Below, in pieces: positions 1-8,855 of a stretch of 64,000 nucleotides of DNA. The stretch lies in contig NZ_JAASRW010000012.1 of NCBI RefSeq assembly GCF_011761355.1, positions 88,132-152,131 of the forward strand. The letters are read 5' to 3'. The notes beneath the pieces are model-generated. The model searched no databases. It saw only the letters and a list, made by a program, of their open reading frames with translations, and had not been told where the DNA came from. The stretch is from Paenibacillus lupini. Its GTDB lineage: Bacteria > Bacillota > Bacilli > Paenibacillales > Paenibacillaceae. The first letter of the stretch is position 1. Each line of letters opens with the position of its first letter. Made by a program: the position numbers and the translations under genes.

Positions 1-647
1 CGATTCCTGTTAAGAATGCATCTGTCTCCACGGTAGCCTATACGGTAAGAGCAGACGGCTCTAAGAAAATCATAGGGGACTCTGTTCTAACGGAAGACGG
101 AATAAGTTTCGTAGCTAGAGGCGATATGAAGGTCAAACTGATGGATAACAAGATCACCTTCAAGGATGTGCCTGATAGCTACTGGGCGGCTGAAGCGATT
201 GCCTTTACCGCCAGCCGAGAACTGTTCCTTGGAACAGGGAAAAATGTGTTTACTCCCAATGCATCTATGAGCCGCGCCATGCTCTTCACCGTATTGGCCC
301 GGCTGAACGGCGTTGAGACCGAAGGCGGCATAAATTGGTACAGTAAGGCGCAAGAGTGGGCTATGACGGCCGGGATCAGCGACGGCAGTGCCCCGGAGGC
401 TGGTATTACCCGGGAGCAATTGATCACTCTCCTGTACCGGTATGCTGGACAACCAGCTGTGAGTGATAGCAGCAAGAGTTTTGTGGACATTAGTAAAATT
501 TCCACTTGGGCAAAGGAAGCCATGGATTGGGCTGTGGAGACGGGTATCTTGAACGGCAAGCCAGGGAACCTTCTGGAGCCGGGCAGTATTGTCTCTCGGG
601 CTGAAGTGTCTGCCATACTTGCGCGCTTTATAGCTTCGCGAATCTAG
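1..647 (+). CDS. SLH-domain surface protein, C-terminal part (5' end outside window)
   Basis: The reading frame is open from the left edge (codons in phase with base 3) to TAG at 645-647, so only the last ~214 residues are visible. After a short beta-rich segment there are three S-layer homology repeats, recognisable by DVPDSYWAAEAIAF, WYSKAQEWAMTAGI and ISTWAKEAMDWAVETGI, each followed by the usual R/TRAE-type helix (VSRAEVSAILARFI). SLH triplets bind pyruvylated secondary cell-wall polymer, so the protein is anchored on the cell surface. The visible part aligns without any gap to the C-terminus of the next gene, with about 22 differences in 214 residues, which suggests tandem paralogues or module exchange. 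The catalytic or binding part lies upstream of the window and cannot be named. Confidence 0.9.
   Translation, partial: IPVKNASVSTVAYTVRADGSKKIIGDSVLTEDGISFVARGDMKVKLMDNKITFKDVPDSYWAAEAIAFTASRELFLGTGKNVFTPNASMSRAMLFTVLARLNGVETEGGINWYSKAQEWAMTAGISDGSAPEAGITREQLITLLYRYAGQPAVSDSSKSFVDISKISTWAKEAMDWAVETGILNGKPGNLLEPGSIVSRAEVSAILARFIASRI
3..647 (+). repeat. Copy 1 of duplicated SLH module
   Basis: These 645 bases are collinear, with no insertion or deletion, with 6052-6696 at the end of the next gene. The similarity begins at or before the left edge, so its true left border is not known. Confidence 0.9.
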
Positions 648-673
648 TACAGCTTTTGAAAGATGCGGCATGC

Positions 674-721
674 GGATCTTGAGCAATCACAGCTTGAATA
701 GCTGCTCAAGATCCGTTTTTT
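674..721 (+). terminator. Rho-independent terminator
   Basis: A 12-bp perfect stem (GGATCTTGAGCA at 674-685 with TGCTCAAGATCC at 703-714) is followed by CG and a run of T. It ends the transcript of the upstream SLH gene. The bases 722-828 that follow hold no clear promoter that I can defend. Confidence 0.9.
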
Positions 722-837
722 GCGCGGGCCGATTGAATTGAATCAATGGAGCCTTCATCTAAGAAGAAAGGAGAATATAGGACAACTCTAGCAAAACAAA
801 ATATAAACTGAAACAAACCAAAAATGAGGTGAGTATA

Positions 838-3800
838 GTGATCAGATATACAAGACGTGTGATTGCTGTAATGATCATGATTTCGCTTTTTGTCGGGATG
901 ATGCCCGCCTATGCAGCCAATATTCCACCATCTGAGAGCGAAGGAATGGTTCAGGAAACGGGAGACATTGGAGATTTCCCTGTTGCAGTTAACGGAACGT
1001 CAGCGAGCATCTGGGTGGATGCTGCGGAGGAAACCCCGGTCACACGAGTGGTGAACGACTTGAAGGATGACATCAAGCGAGTCACCAATCTGGATGCCAA
1101 TGTGAGCAGCGAGGCCACCTTGCCCCAAGGTCCCGTCGTGATCGTGGGCACATTAGCTGACAGTACACAAATTAAGGCGCTGGTGAGCGAAGGGAAAATC
1201 ACCGCAAATGAAGTAAGCGCTATCAAAGATAAATGGGAAGCCTACTTAATCAAGGTGGTGGATGAGAATACCCTGGTCATAGCAGGATCAGATTCTCGAG
1301 GAGCCATTTTTGGCGTATATGAGCTTTCGGAGCGTATGGGGGTTAGCCCCTGGTATTTTTTTGCTGACACAGCCATCAAAACCAAGAGTGCCGTATATGT
1401 AGCTGCTGATACTTCCGTTACAGATATGCCTGATGTGAAGTACCGCGGTGTTTTCCTCAATGATGAAGAGAAGCTTGGCCGCTGGGCTAAGGAAGTATTC
1501 AAAGACCCGGATAATATGGGGCCCAAAACATATGCCAAGATTTTTGAGCTTATTTTACGATTAAAGGGTAACTACATCTGGGCAGCCATGCATGTCAATT
1601 CCATTAACAATGTACCGGGTAATATTGATCTGGTGAAGGAATACGGCATCGTGCTTGGTTCCAGTCACCCCGATATGCTCCTGCGGACGAACACGCACGA
1701 GTGGGATGCTTGGAAACAGGACTATGCCAAGAAGAAGGGTGTTAATCCGGACTCGATCGAATATGACTACACGGTAAGCAAGGATGCTGTGCTCCAGTAC
1801 TGGCGGGAAAGCATTGAAAGCCATAAAGACATCGATGCGCAATGGACACTGGGGATGCGGGGCATACATGACGAAGCTTTCAGTGTGAAAAATCTGATGG
1901 AGCCTGCCTATGGTCACCTGGGTGCTGATCTTGATGAGCGGAAGGCTGGACTGATGAATGAGATCATCCGGGAGCAGCAGAAGATGCTTAAAGAGATATT
2001 AGGCCAGGAAAAATACGATAATTCGTTCCAGGCGTTTATCCCTTACAAGGAAGTTCTTCCGATCTATAATCATCCCAAATTTGATTTGCCCGAGAATGTG
2101 ACCGTGATCTGGTGCGACGATAATCACGGAATAATGCGGAGAATGCCGGATGCAACAGAACGTTCACGCGAAGGCGGACATGGATTATACGATCACGTTT
2201 CCTACTGGGCTCCTGCTGACCAAAGCTATACGTGGCTCAATTCGATCCCTCTTTCCTTAATGGGGGAGGAGCTTAGTAAGTCCTGGGATCATAATATTCG
2301 AAAGTCCTGGATACTGAATATAGGCGATATCAAGCCGCAGGAAGCCGAGATGACTTTCTTTATCCGTTACGGATGGGACGTTGAGAAGTACAAGAACAAT
2401 TCCGAGCAATTTTTGAAAGATTGGATAGGTGAACATTTCGGCAGTTCGTATAGTGACGAGACAGCTGACATTCTTACAACTTTCTATCAGCAAACCAACG
2501 TTCGCAAGCTTGAGCACATGCAGGTTGGCGTATTCAACCAGACACAATACGGGGATGAGAGTGCGAAGCGCATGGCGGTATACCAGGATTTATTCAACCG
2601 CACCGCGGCTATCTATAATGCGCTGCCAGAAGAGCAAAAGCTGAGCTACTATGAAATGGTGCAATCCAAAATTAATTGGGCCTATTATGTCAATAAAGCC
2701 TACTATTACGCGGATAGAAGCAATCTGGCTTACGATCAAGGCAGGATGGCTTCCGCCGATGCGTTTCTCAAGCTTTCAAAAGAGGCCGATCTGGCAAAGA
2801 AAGAGGAAATTGAGCGATATAGCACGATGGCAGACGGCAAGTGGAAGGGGTTCATAGATCCAGAGAATGCGGCACCTCCGGTCATTAACCAGCTTCCTCC
2901 CGGAACGCCGGCGCTGGTGCTGGGGGAACCGTCCTTGGGTGTGGTTGTACAAGGAGAGAATATACCGCAGGAGAACTCCAAGCTAGTCTTCTCCCCTTAT
3001 AATCAAGACGCTAAATTCATCGACATCTTCAATAAGGGAGCAGGCAGCATCAATTGGACTACCTCGGCCGATCAGCCTTGGGTACAACTCTCCTCTGCAG
3101 CCGGTACCATAAGCGATGAGACTCGCCTCTACGTCATGATTGATGAGATGGAAGCCCACAAAGGAGAAACAGCAACGATTACGATTACCGATACTGCAGC
3201 ACACACGGTCAAGACCATTCAAGTGGCGATTGAAAATCCGGCATTAGCCCTGTCTGAAATCCAGGGGTACGCAGAGGCCGATGGCTATGTTTCGATTGAA
3301 GCTGAGCATTACAGCCACTCGAACACGAGCGGCAATAAGAATTGGGAAGTTATGCATGACCTAGGTCGTGCTGGCGGCGATGTCGTACGTGCATACGACC
3401 CTGATCTAGACGCTGTAGATGAAGCTGCGATAACCTCGAGTGCTCCAAGCCTGGAGTATGATATCAACCTAACCTCTTCGGGTCAGTTTCCGCTTGAGAT
3501 CTACCGGATTCCCACGCTCAATTCAAAGGGGCAAGTACGCTTTGCTGTATCGGTGGATGACGATTCCCCGATTATCGTGGAATCGGCCGCAGCCGATGAG
3601 GGACAAGGCACGGTCTGGGTAAATAACCTTTTCCATATGATCGAGAAGCATGTGGTCGCTTTGCCTGCACTGACAGCAGGCAAACATACTATTAAGTTAT
3701 GGATGGTAGACAGCTTTATTATGATTGACAAGATGGTGCTGTACACCGATCCAGAAGGCGTCATTCCTACGGAGCTTGGACCTGACGAGAGTTATCACAA

Positions 3801-6696
3801 TGAATACAATACGACGTTCAGCCCGGGCACTGATCTTTTGCCATGGACTTCAACAGTATCTGAACCAAAAAACATCCCGGCTGGCTGGGGAGCTGGCGCT
3901 TTTGTTGAAGCGGGTGGAACAGTAGGCCTTGAGGCCGAGTATGCCATGGAACACGTGCTTGAATCCGCAAGTCAGATTACGGATGACATGAAGGCGTATA
4001 CCGTTTCTAAGGAAGAACAGGCAACCGCAGCAGGAAAGATTGCTAATGCGTGGCGTCTCACCCAATCAGACACAGGCATGGCGATGCGCCTTCCCGACCT
4101 GGGCGGGCAGTGGACAGACGATGCCGACTTCCCCGTATCGAGTCCGGAATTGACGTATAAGATCGATTTTACAAATATCGGCGACTACAATGTTTGGGTG
4201 CGCTGGCGTTATGTGGACAATGCATCCGACTCCATTCGCGGCGGTTTGGACGGAAGTAACGGTAATTTCTCGACAGCAGTCTTTTTCAGCAATGATCTGG
4301 ATGAGAAATGGCACTGGAAAAACGTAGGCAAAGTTAACGTCGCCACAGCGGACGAGCATGCTTTCAGTCTGTGGATGCGCGAGGACGGTCTGTATATCGA
4401 TCGCATCTACCTGACGATGAGCGGCGAAACCCCAACTGATGCCCTCTGGAACCCCTCCCTCCGGACGGAAAGTACTGTGGGACAGAGGCTTCAAGCAACT
4501 GTGGATGCAAAACGCGCCGGGATGTCCGGAATCTCTTATCCATTAGGCGATGCTCTTGGTCAATACAGCCAGGCTGCTTATGACTCCTTACTCAGTGCGC
4601 TGAACGCAGCGGATGCGTTGGCCAAGAAAGTTACGACTACGGAGAAGCAAGCAGACGATGCCCTGAATGCCATTACTGTCGCTGAGTCAGCTCTGTCCGA
4701 CTCTCTCGTCCTTACACAGGATGGCGTGAGCTATAATGCTTACCGGGATTTTTCTGGCGATGAAGCGGGAGAAGTTCCTTACGGCTTTAATGCCGAAGAC
4801 CTGACCAATGGCGCTGCCACTACTGTACAGGAAGAAGACGAGAATAAATTCCTTCGACTGACCACCACCGCTACTTCGGGCAAAGCTAATTTATTTCTGC
4901 CCTATATGGATGAGGTGACGGCTACGGGGGATCAGCGGATCGTCATTGAATATCGCGCCAGATTAAACACCAACTTCCAGTACGCCAATGGTGCCATGAC
5001 GAGGAATGACAGCGGTACTAGCAACTATTCAATGGTCACGGCTTTTGATACAAGTAAAATAATGGTGCAAAATGGAGCCTCCAAGAAGTCCGTCCTAAAC
5101 TACGCACTAAATACCTGGTACAGCATTAAAATGGTGGCAAACTGGGATGCCAAGACGTATACCGTCTATATCAACGATGATCCTGTTCCCGTAGCTACTG
5201 ATTTCATTTTCCGCCATACAGGCGGCAGCAAACTGACCGGACAGCGGTTTGGCATCGACGGCTACGCCAACGCGTCAATTGACTTTGACGACTTCAAAGT
5301 GATGGTTACTGGAGGAGCGAAGGCTGCTCCCGAGGGACTTGGGACAATGAATGAAACAGAGGCAGGAGCGAATGATGGACGCATCACCGGCGTGAATGCA
5401 TCCATGGAATGGTCCTCCAATAACGGAGGTACATGGTCAAACGTAGAGGGGGATGTCCTATCGAATCTGTCTCCGGGAATCTATTGGATTCGATACCGTG
5501 AGACCGATACTTATAAAGCGAGTCCCCATGTGGAGCTGACCCTTACACCTTACAGCCAGCCGAATTCTGTCACCGGCGTGAGTCTAGACAAGACCAGCGT
5601 CCAGCTGTATACCAACTATGGAAGCACTACCGTCCAGCTCACTGCAAATGTGGAGCCTGCTGATGCAGCTAATAAGACGGTGACATGGACTACATCAAAT
5701 CCGGCTGTAGCTACTGTTGACGAAAACGGTCTTGTGAGTGTCCATACCCCCGGCACAGCTGTGATTATGGTTACGACTGCAGATGGCAGTTACACAGCGT
5801 CCTGCACGGTGATTTCGACTGTATATACCACTGGCGGCGGAGAATCTAGCAGCTCTAATAACGAACATACCACTACCGTTAAGAACGAGGACGGCAGTAC
5901 CACTATTATCGTCACGAATAATACAACCGAAACGGTGACCGAGCTGACCACTTGGCCTAATGGAGTTAGGGTGGAGACCATTACGACTTCCCTTGGGGAA
6001 GTAACAGCGAGCGTCGATCTGCCCGAAGGAGTGGCAAAAGCACGGATTACAATTCCCGCTAAGAATGCATCTACTTCCACTGTAGCCTATATGGTCAGAG
6101 CAGACGGATCCAGGAAAATCATAGGGGACTCTGTTCTAACGGAAGACGGAATAAGTTTCACAGCCAGAGGCGATACGAAGGTCAAACTGATAGACAACAA
6201 GATCAGCTTCACGGATGTGCCTGATAGCTACTGGGCGGCTGAAGCCATTGCCTTTACCGCCAGTCGAGAACTGTTCCTTGGAACAGGGAAAAATGTGTTT
6301 ACTCCCAATGCATCCATGAGTCGCGCCATGCTCTTCACCGTGCTAGCCCGGCTGAACGGCGTTGAGACCGAAGGCGGCGTAAATTGGTACAGCAAGGCGC
6401 AAGAGTGGGCTATGACTGCCGGGATCAGCGACGGCAGCACCCCGGAGGCTGGCATTACTCGGGAGCAGCTGATCACTCTCCTGTACCGGTATGCCGGACA
6501 ACCAGCTGTGAGTGATAACAGCAAGAACTTTGCGGACATTAGTGCAATTTCCGCTTGGGCAAAGGAAGCCATGGATTGGGCTGTGGAGACGGGTATCCTG
6601 AACGGCAAGCCAGGAAACCTTCTGGAGCCTGGCAATGTTGTCACTCGGGCTGAAGTGTCCACCATACTTGCACGTTTTATAGCTTGGCGAAACTAG
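838..6696 (+). CDS. SLH-anchored GH115 alpha-glucuronidase, multidomain
   Basis: The product has about 1952 residues. A signal peptide (to about residue 27, ending MMPAYAA) precedes a glycoside hydrolase family 115 region at about residues 45-690, recognised by stretches such as VVIVGTLADS, GVYELSERMGVSPWYFFAD, YRGVFLNDEE, LRLKGNYIWAAMH and LGMRGIHDEAF. Then come two beta-sandwich segments typical of GH115 C-terminal/CBM-like regions (about 806-970 and 1030-1200), a helical FIVAR-like stretch, a laminin-G/concanavalin-like region (about 1300-1490), a BIG2 Ig-like domain (about 1578-1660), a Gly-Ser linker and three SLH repeats. GH115 enzymes remove (4-O-methyl)glucuronic acid from glucuronoxylan. 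GTG at 838 is preferred because GAGGTGAG lies just upstream; GTG at 829 has no ribosome site. Anchoring plus the sugar importer downstream suggests wall-bound xylan debranching; substrate is inferred from the family. Confidence 0.88.
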   Translation: MIRYTRRVIAVMIMISLFVGMMPAYAANIPPSESEGMVQETGDIGDFPVAVNGTSASIWVDAAEETPVTRVVNDLKDDIKRVTNLDANVSSEATLPQGPVVIVGTLADSTQIKALVSEGKITANEVSAIKDKWEAYLIKVVDENTLVIAGSDSRGAIFGVYELSERMGVSPWYFFADTAIKTKSAVYVAADTSVTDMPDVKYRGVFLNDEEKLGRWAKEVFKDPDNMGPKTYAKIFELILRLKGNYIWAAMHVNSINNVPGNIDLVKEYGIVLGSSHPDMLLRTNTHEWDAWKQDYAKKKGVNPDSIEYDYTVSKDAVLQYWRESIESHKDIDAQWTLGMRGIHDEAFSVKNLMEPAYGHLGADLDERKAGLMNEIIREQQKMLKEILGQEKYDNSFQAFIPYKEVLPIYNHPKFDLPENVTVIWCDDNHGIMRRMPDATERSREGGHGLYDHVSYWAPADQSYTWLNSIPLSLMGEELSKSWDHNIRKSWILNIGDIKPQEAEMTFFIRYGWDVEKYKNNSEQFLKDWIGEHFGSSYSDETADILTTFYQQTNVRKLEHMQVGVFNQTQYGDESAKRMAVYQDLFNRTAAIYNALPEEQKLSYYEMVQSKINWAYYVNKAYYYADRSNLAYDQGRMASADAFLKLSKEADLAKKEEIERYSTMADGKWKGFIDPENAAPPVINQLPPGTPALVLGEPSLGVVVQGENIPQENSKLVFSPYNQDAKFIDIFNKGAGSINWTTSADQPWVQLSSAAGTISDETRLYVMIDEMEAHKGETATITITDTAAHTVKTIQVAIENPALALSEIQGYAEADGYVSIEAEHYSHSNTSGNKNWEVMHDLGRAGGDVVRAYDPDLDAVDEAAITSSAPSLEYDINLTSSGQFPLEIYRIPTLNSKGQVRFAVSVDDDSPIIVESAAADEGQGTVWVNNLFHMIEKHVVALPALTAGKHTIKLWMVDSFIMIDKMVLYTDPEGVIPTELGPDESYHNEYNTTFSPGTDLLPWTSTVSEPKNIPAGWGAGAFVEAGGTVGLEAEYAMEHVLESASQITDDMKAYTVSKEEQATAAGKIANAWRLTQSDTGMAMRLPDLGGQWTDDADFPVSSPELTYKIDFTNIGDYNVWVRWRYVDNASDSIRGGLDGSNGNFSTAVFFSNDLDEKWHWKNVGKVNVATADEHAFSLWMREDGLYIDRIYLTMSGETPTDALWNPSLRTESTVGQRLQATVDAKRAGMSGISYPLGDALGQYSQAAYDSLLSALNAADALAKKVTTTEKQADDALNAITVAESALSDSLVLTQDGVSYNAYRDFSGDEAGEVPYGFNAEDLTNGAATTVQEEDENKFLRLTTTATSGKANLFLPYMDEVTATGDQRIVIEYRARLNTNFQYANGAMTRNDSGTSNYSMVTAFDTSKIMVQNGASKKSVLNYALNTWYSIKMVANWDAKTYTVYINDDPVPVATDFIFRHTGGSKLTGQRFGIDGYANASIDFDDFKVMVTGGAKAAPEGLGTMNETEAGANDGRITGVNASMEWSSNNGGTWSNVEGDVLSNLSPGIYWIRYRETDTYKASPHVELTLTPYSQPNSVTGVSLDKTSVQLYTNYGSTTVQLTANVEPADAANKTVTWTTSNPAVATVDENGLVSVHTPGTAVIMVTTADGSYTASCTVISTVYTTGGGESSSSNNEHTTTVKNEDGSTTIIVTNNTTETVTELTTWPNGVRVETITTSLGEVTASVDLPEGVAKARITIPAKNASTSTVAYMVRADGSRKIIGDSVLTEDGISFTARGDTKVKLIDNKISFTDVPDSYWAAEAIAFTASRELFLGTGKNVFTPNASMSRAMLFTVLARLNGVETEGGVNWYSKAQEWAMTAGISDGSTPEAGITREQLITLLYRYAGQPAVSDNSKNFADISAISAWAKEAMDWAVETGILNGKPGNLLEPGNVVTRAEVSTILARFIAWRN
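6052..6696 (+). repeat. Copy 2 of duplicated SLH module
   Basis: This is the partner of 3-647, with the same length and no gaps. It covers the end of the linker and all three SLH repeats of the GH115 protein. Confidence 0.9.
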
Positions 6697-6708
6697 TGAA
6701 ATGAAAAA

Positions 6709-6757
6709 AACCAAGGAGTCAGGGGGCGGGTTGTTACCGCCCGGCTCCTTGGTTTTT
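6709..6757 (+). terminator. Rho-independent terminator after GH115 gene
   Basis: An interrupted stem pairs AACCAAGGAG with CTCCTTGGTT, with an inner GGGCGG/CCGCCC stem, followed by five T. It separates the GH115 gene from the transporter operon. Confidence 0.9.
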
Positions 6758-6900
6758 CTATGCTCAGTTCTGACTGGTATATATCAGCCACCATTTTAAG
6801 TTATTACCAAATTCATTTAAATGAGTACATTTTCTAAATTTCCCCGGAAGATATAATGAAAACATGAGAGCTCCTTAATACAGCCGGAGGGATGAGAGAA

Positions 6901-7851
6901 ATGAAAGCGGTTTTAGACCAATCTCGAGAGTACGCTGCAACCAAGAAGAAAAACAAATTTCTGCACAACATCAAAAGAGACGCATGGTTATACCTCCTCT
7001 TGCTGATGCCCTTTGCATATATCCTGATCTTCAAGTATGCCCCGATCTATGGCGTGATTATGGCATTCCAGGATTATAACATCTTTGCAGGAATTAAGGG
7101 GAGCGAATGGGTAGGACTAGATGTGTTCCAGTTTATTTTCCAGCAGGACAGCTTCTACCGTGCGCTCAAGAATACGCTGGCCCTGAATGTTTATGACTTA
7201 ATCGCTGGATTCCCGGCACCTATTATTCTTGCGATTTTGCTCAATGAAGTAAGAATGGCAAAATTCAAGAAAATCACACAGACCGTGTTATATCTGCCTC
7301 ACTTTTTATCCTGGGTTATTATAGGCGGTATGGTCTATCTGATGTTCTCTAACAGCGGCATGGTCAACACGTTCTTGGCTAGTCTAGGTTTAGACAAGAT
7401 AGAGTTTCTATCGCAGAAAATACCTTGGTTAGTCACTTATATCTCCGTTGGCGTATGGCAGCATATCGGTTGGGGCACGATCATCTATTTGGCGGCTATG
7501 ACCGGAATCAATAAGGAATTGTATGAGGCTTCCGATATTGATGGCTGCAGCAGGTTTCGCCAAATATGGCATATTACACTGCCAGGCATTAAATCAACGA
7601 TCAATATTTTGCTGATTCTCCAAATTGGCAGAATGGTTTCCATCGGGTTCGATCGTCCCTTTGTTATGGGGAATTCACTGGTTAGCGAATATTCGGATGT
7701 TATTAGTACTTTCGTATACAGAGTGGGTATTAGTTCGGGGGATTTCTCCCAGGCAACAGCGGTAGGGTTGTTCCAATCCGTTATTGGCTTGATCCTGCTG
7801 CTTGCTGCTAACTATATCGCGAAAAAATTGGGTGAGGATGGGATATGGTGA
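6901..7851 (+). CDS. lplB: Sugar ABC transporter permease, LplB type
   Basis: The 316-residue membrane protein is the first permease of a CUT1-type ABC importer. It shows the LplB/YtcP-family N-terminus (RDAWLYLLLLMPFAYILIFKYAPIYG), about six membrane segments and the permease EAA loop EASDIDGCSRFRQIWHITLPGI, which contacts the ATPase. The ATPase is not encoded here; such systems often use a shared MsmX-like ATPase. ATG at 6901 lies 9 bases after GGAGGG; the in-frame ATG at 6892 sits too close to it. TATAAT at 6852-6857 is a likely -10, but no good -35 is seen, as expected for a promoter that needs an activator such as YesN. It overlaps the next gene by 7 bases. Confidence 0.9.
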   Translation: MKAVLDQSREYAATKKKNKFLHNIKRDAWLYLLLLMPFAYILIFKYAPIYGVIMAFQDYNIFAGIKGSEWVGLDVFQFIFQQDSFYRALKNTLALNVYDLIAGFPAPIILAILLNEVRMAKFKKITQTVLYLPHFLSWVIIGGMVYLMFSNSGMVNTFLASLGLDKIEFLSQKIPWLVTYISVGVWQHIGWGTIIYLAAMTGINKELYEASDIDGCSRFRQIWHITLPGIKSTINILLILQIGRMVSIGFDRPFVMGNSLVSEYSDVISTFVYRVGISSGDFSQATAVGLFQSVIGLILLLAANYIAKKLGEDGIW

Positions 7852-8741
7852 GTATGGCGGGCAGTATGGGCAAAAGGAAAAAAATGAGTTTAGCAGATAT
7901 CTTGATTATCGTATTTATTGTAGCATTGTCCTTTACATGTATCGTGCCGTTCCTATATATGATTGCGCTTTCCCTAAGCTCCAACGAAGCGATTATTTCC
8001 CAAAAAGTAGGACTGTGGCCGGTAGGCTTCACATTAGAAACATACAAAACCATCTTAAGTGATGTAGAGATGCTTTATTCGCTTGGATACAGTATTGTAC
8101 TTACAATTATGTACACTGCGGTATGTATGTTTCTGACCATTTGCGGAGCGTATCCGTTAACAAAGAAACGGCTGATGGGAAGAAGCTTTATATTGTCAGC
8201 TTTGGTCTTCACTATGTATTTCAGCGGCGGTTTGATTCCCTCTTATATGCTGGTTAAAAATCTAGGCATGATGAATACGGTGTGGAGCTTGGTTTTGCCA
8301 GGCGCTATGAGCGTGTTTAACTTAATCATTCTGAAGACCTTCTTCACCAACCTTCCGGAGAGTCTGGAGGAATCGGCTGCCATTGACGGGTGTTCGGATC
8401 TGGGTATTCTCATCAAGATTGTACTTCCTCTGTCGCTGCCTTCGATCGCCACATTAAGCCTCTTCTATGCGGTGGATAGATGGAACGGATTCCAGGATGC
8501 TTTGTTCTATATAACAGATAAAAATCTGTATCCTTTGCAATTGAAGCTGTATCAGATCATTTCGGCCAATCAGCAGCTGGACAGCCAACAAGGAGGAGAA
8601 GGAAGTGTCGGCGCCTTCATTGTACCGGAGTCTCTGAAAGCGGCCAGCGTTATGTTTACAACCATCCCGATTCTGCTCATCTATCCCAAACTGCAGAAGT
8701 ATTTCGTAGATGGTGTGATGACGGGAGCTATCAAGGGCTGA
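7845..8741 (+). CDS. ytcP: Sugar ABC transporter permease, YtcP type
   Basis: The 298-residue product is the second permease of the importer. It has about six membrane segments and the EAA loop ESAAIDGCSDLGILIKIVLPLS, with the C-terminus LQKYFVDGVMTGAIKG typical of YtcP proteins. Its ATG lies inside the end of the previous gene (7-base overlap), so the two are translationally coupled and probably form a heterodimer in the membrane. Substrate is not shown by the sequence; YtcP/LplB/LplA sets in Paenibacillus are known for import of xylan-derived aldouronates, rhamnogalacturonan fragments and other plant oligosaccharides. The neighbouring GH115 favours glucuronoxylan fragments. Confidence 0.9.
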   Translation: MVSMAGSMGKRKKMSLADILIIVFIVALSFTCIVPFLYMIALSLSSNEAIISQKVGLWPVGFTLETYKTILSDVEMLYSLGYSIVLTIMYTAVCMFLTICGAYPLTKKRLMGRSFILSALVFTMYFSGGLIPSYMLVKNLGMMNTVWSLVLPGAMSVFNLIILKTFFTNLPESLEESAAIDGCSDLGILIKIVLPLSLPSIATLSLFYAVDRWNGFQDALFYITDKNLYPLQLKLYQIISANQQLDSQQGGEGSVGAFIVPESLKAASVMFTTIPILLIYPKLQKYFVDGVMTGAIKG

Positions 8742-8794
8742 TAGGGATACAGACAAGGATGAAAGGGGTGATTCCCGGGCTGGTGGATGGTGGA

Positions 8795-8811
8795 TGTAAA
8801 AACGTTTTACA
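8795..8811. promoter_or_regulatory. 17-bp palindrome between permease and binding-protein genes
   Basis: TGTAAAAACGTTTTACA consists of perfect 7-bp arms around ACG, 45 bases upstream of the GTG start of the binding lipoprotein. It resembles operators of LacI/CcpA-type regulators but has the wrong spacing for a standard cre, so the protein that binds it is unknown. Confidence 0.5.
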
Positions 8812-8855
8812 GTGCGAATAATTTCAATACATATCATTTGAAAGGGTGGTTTAAA

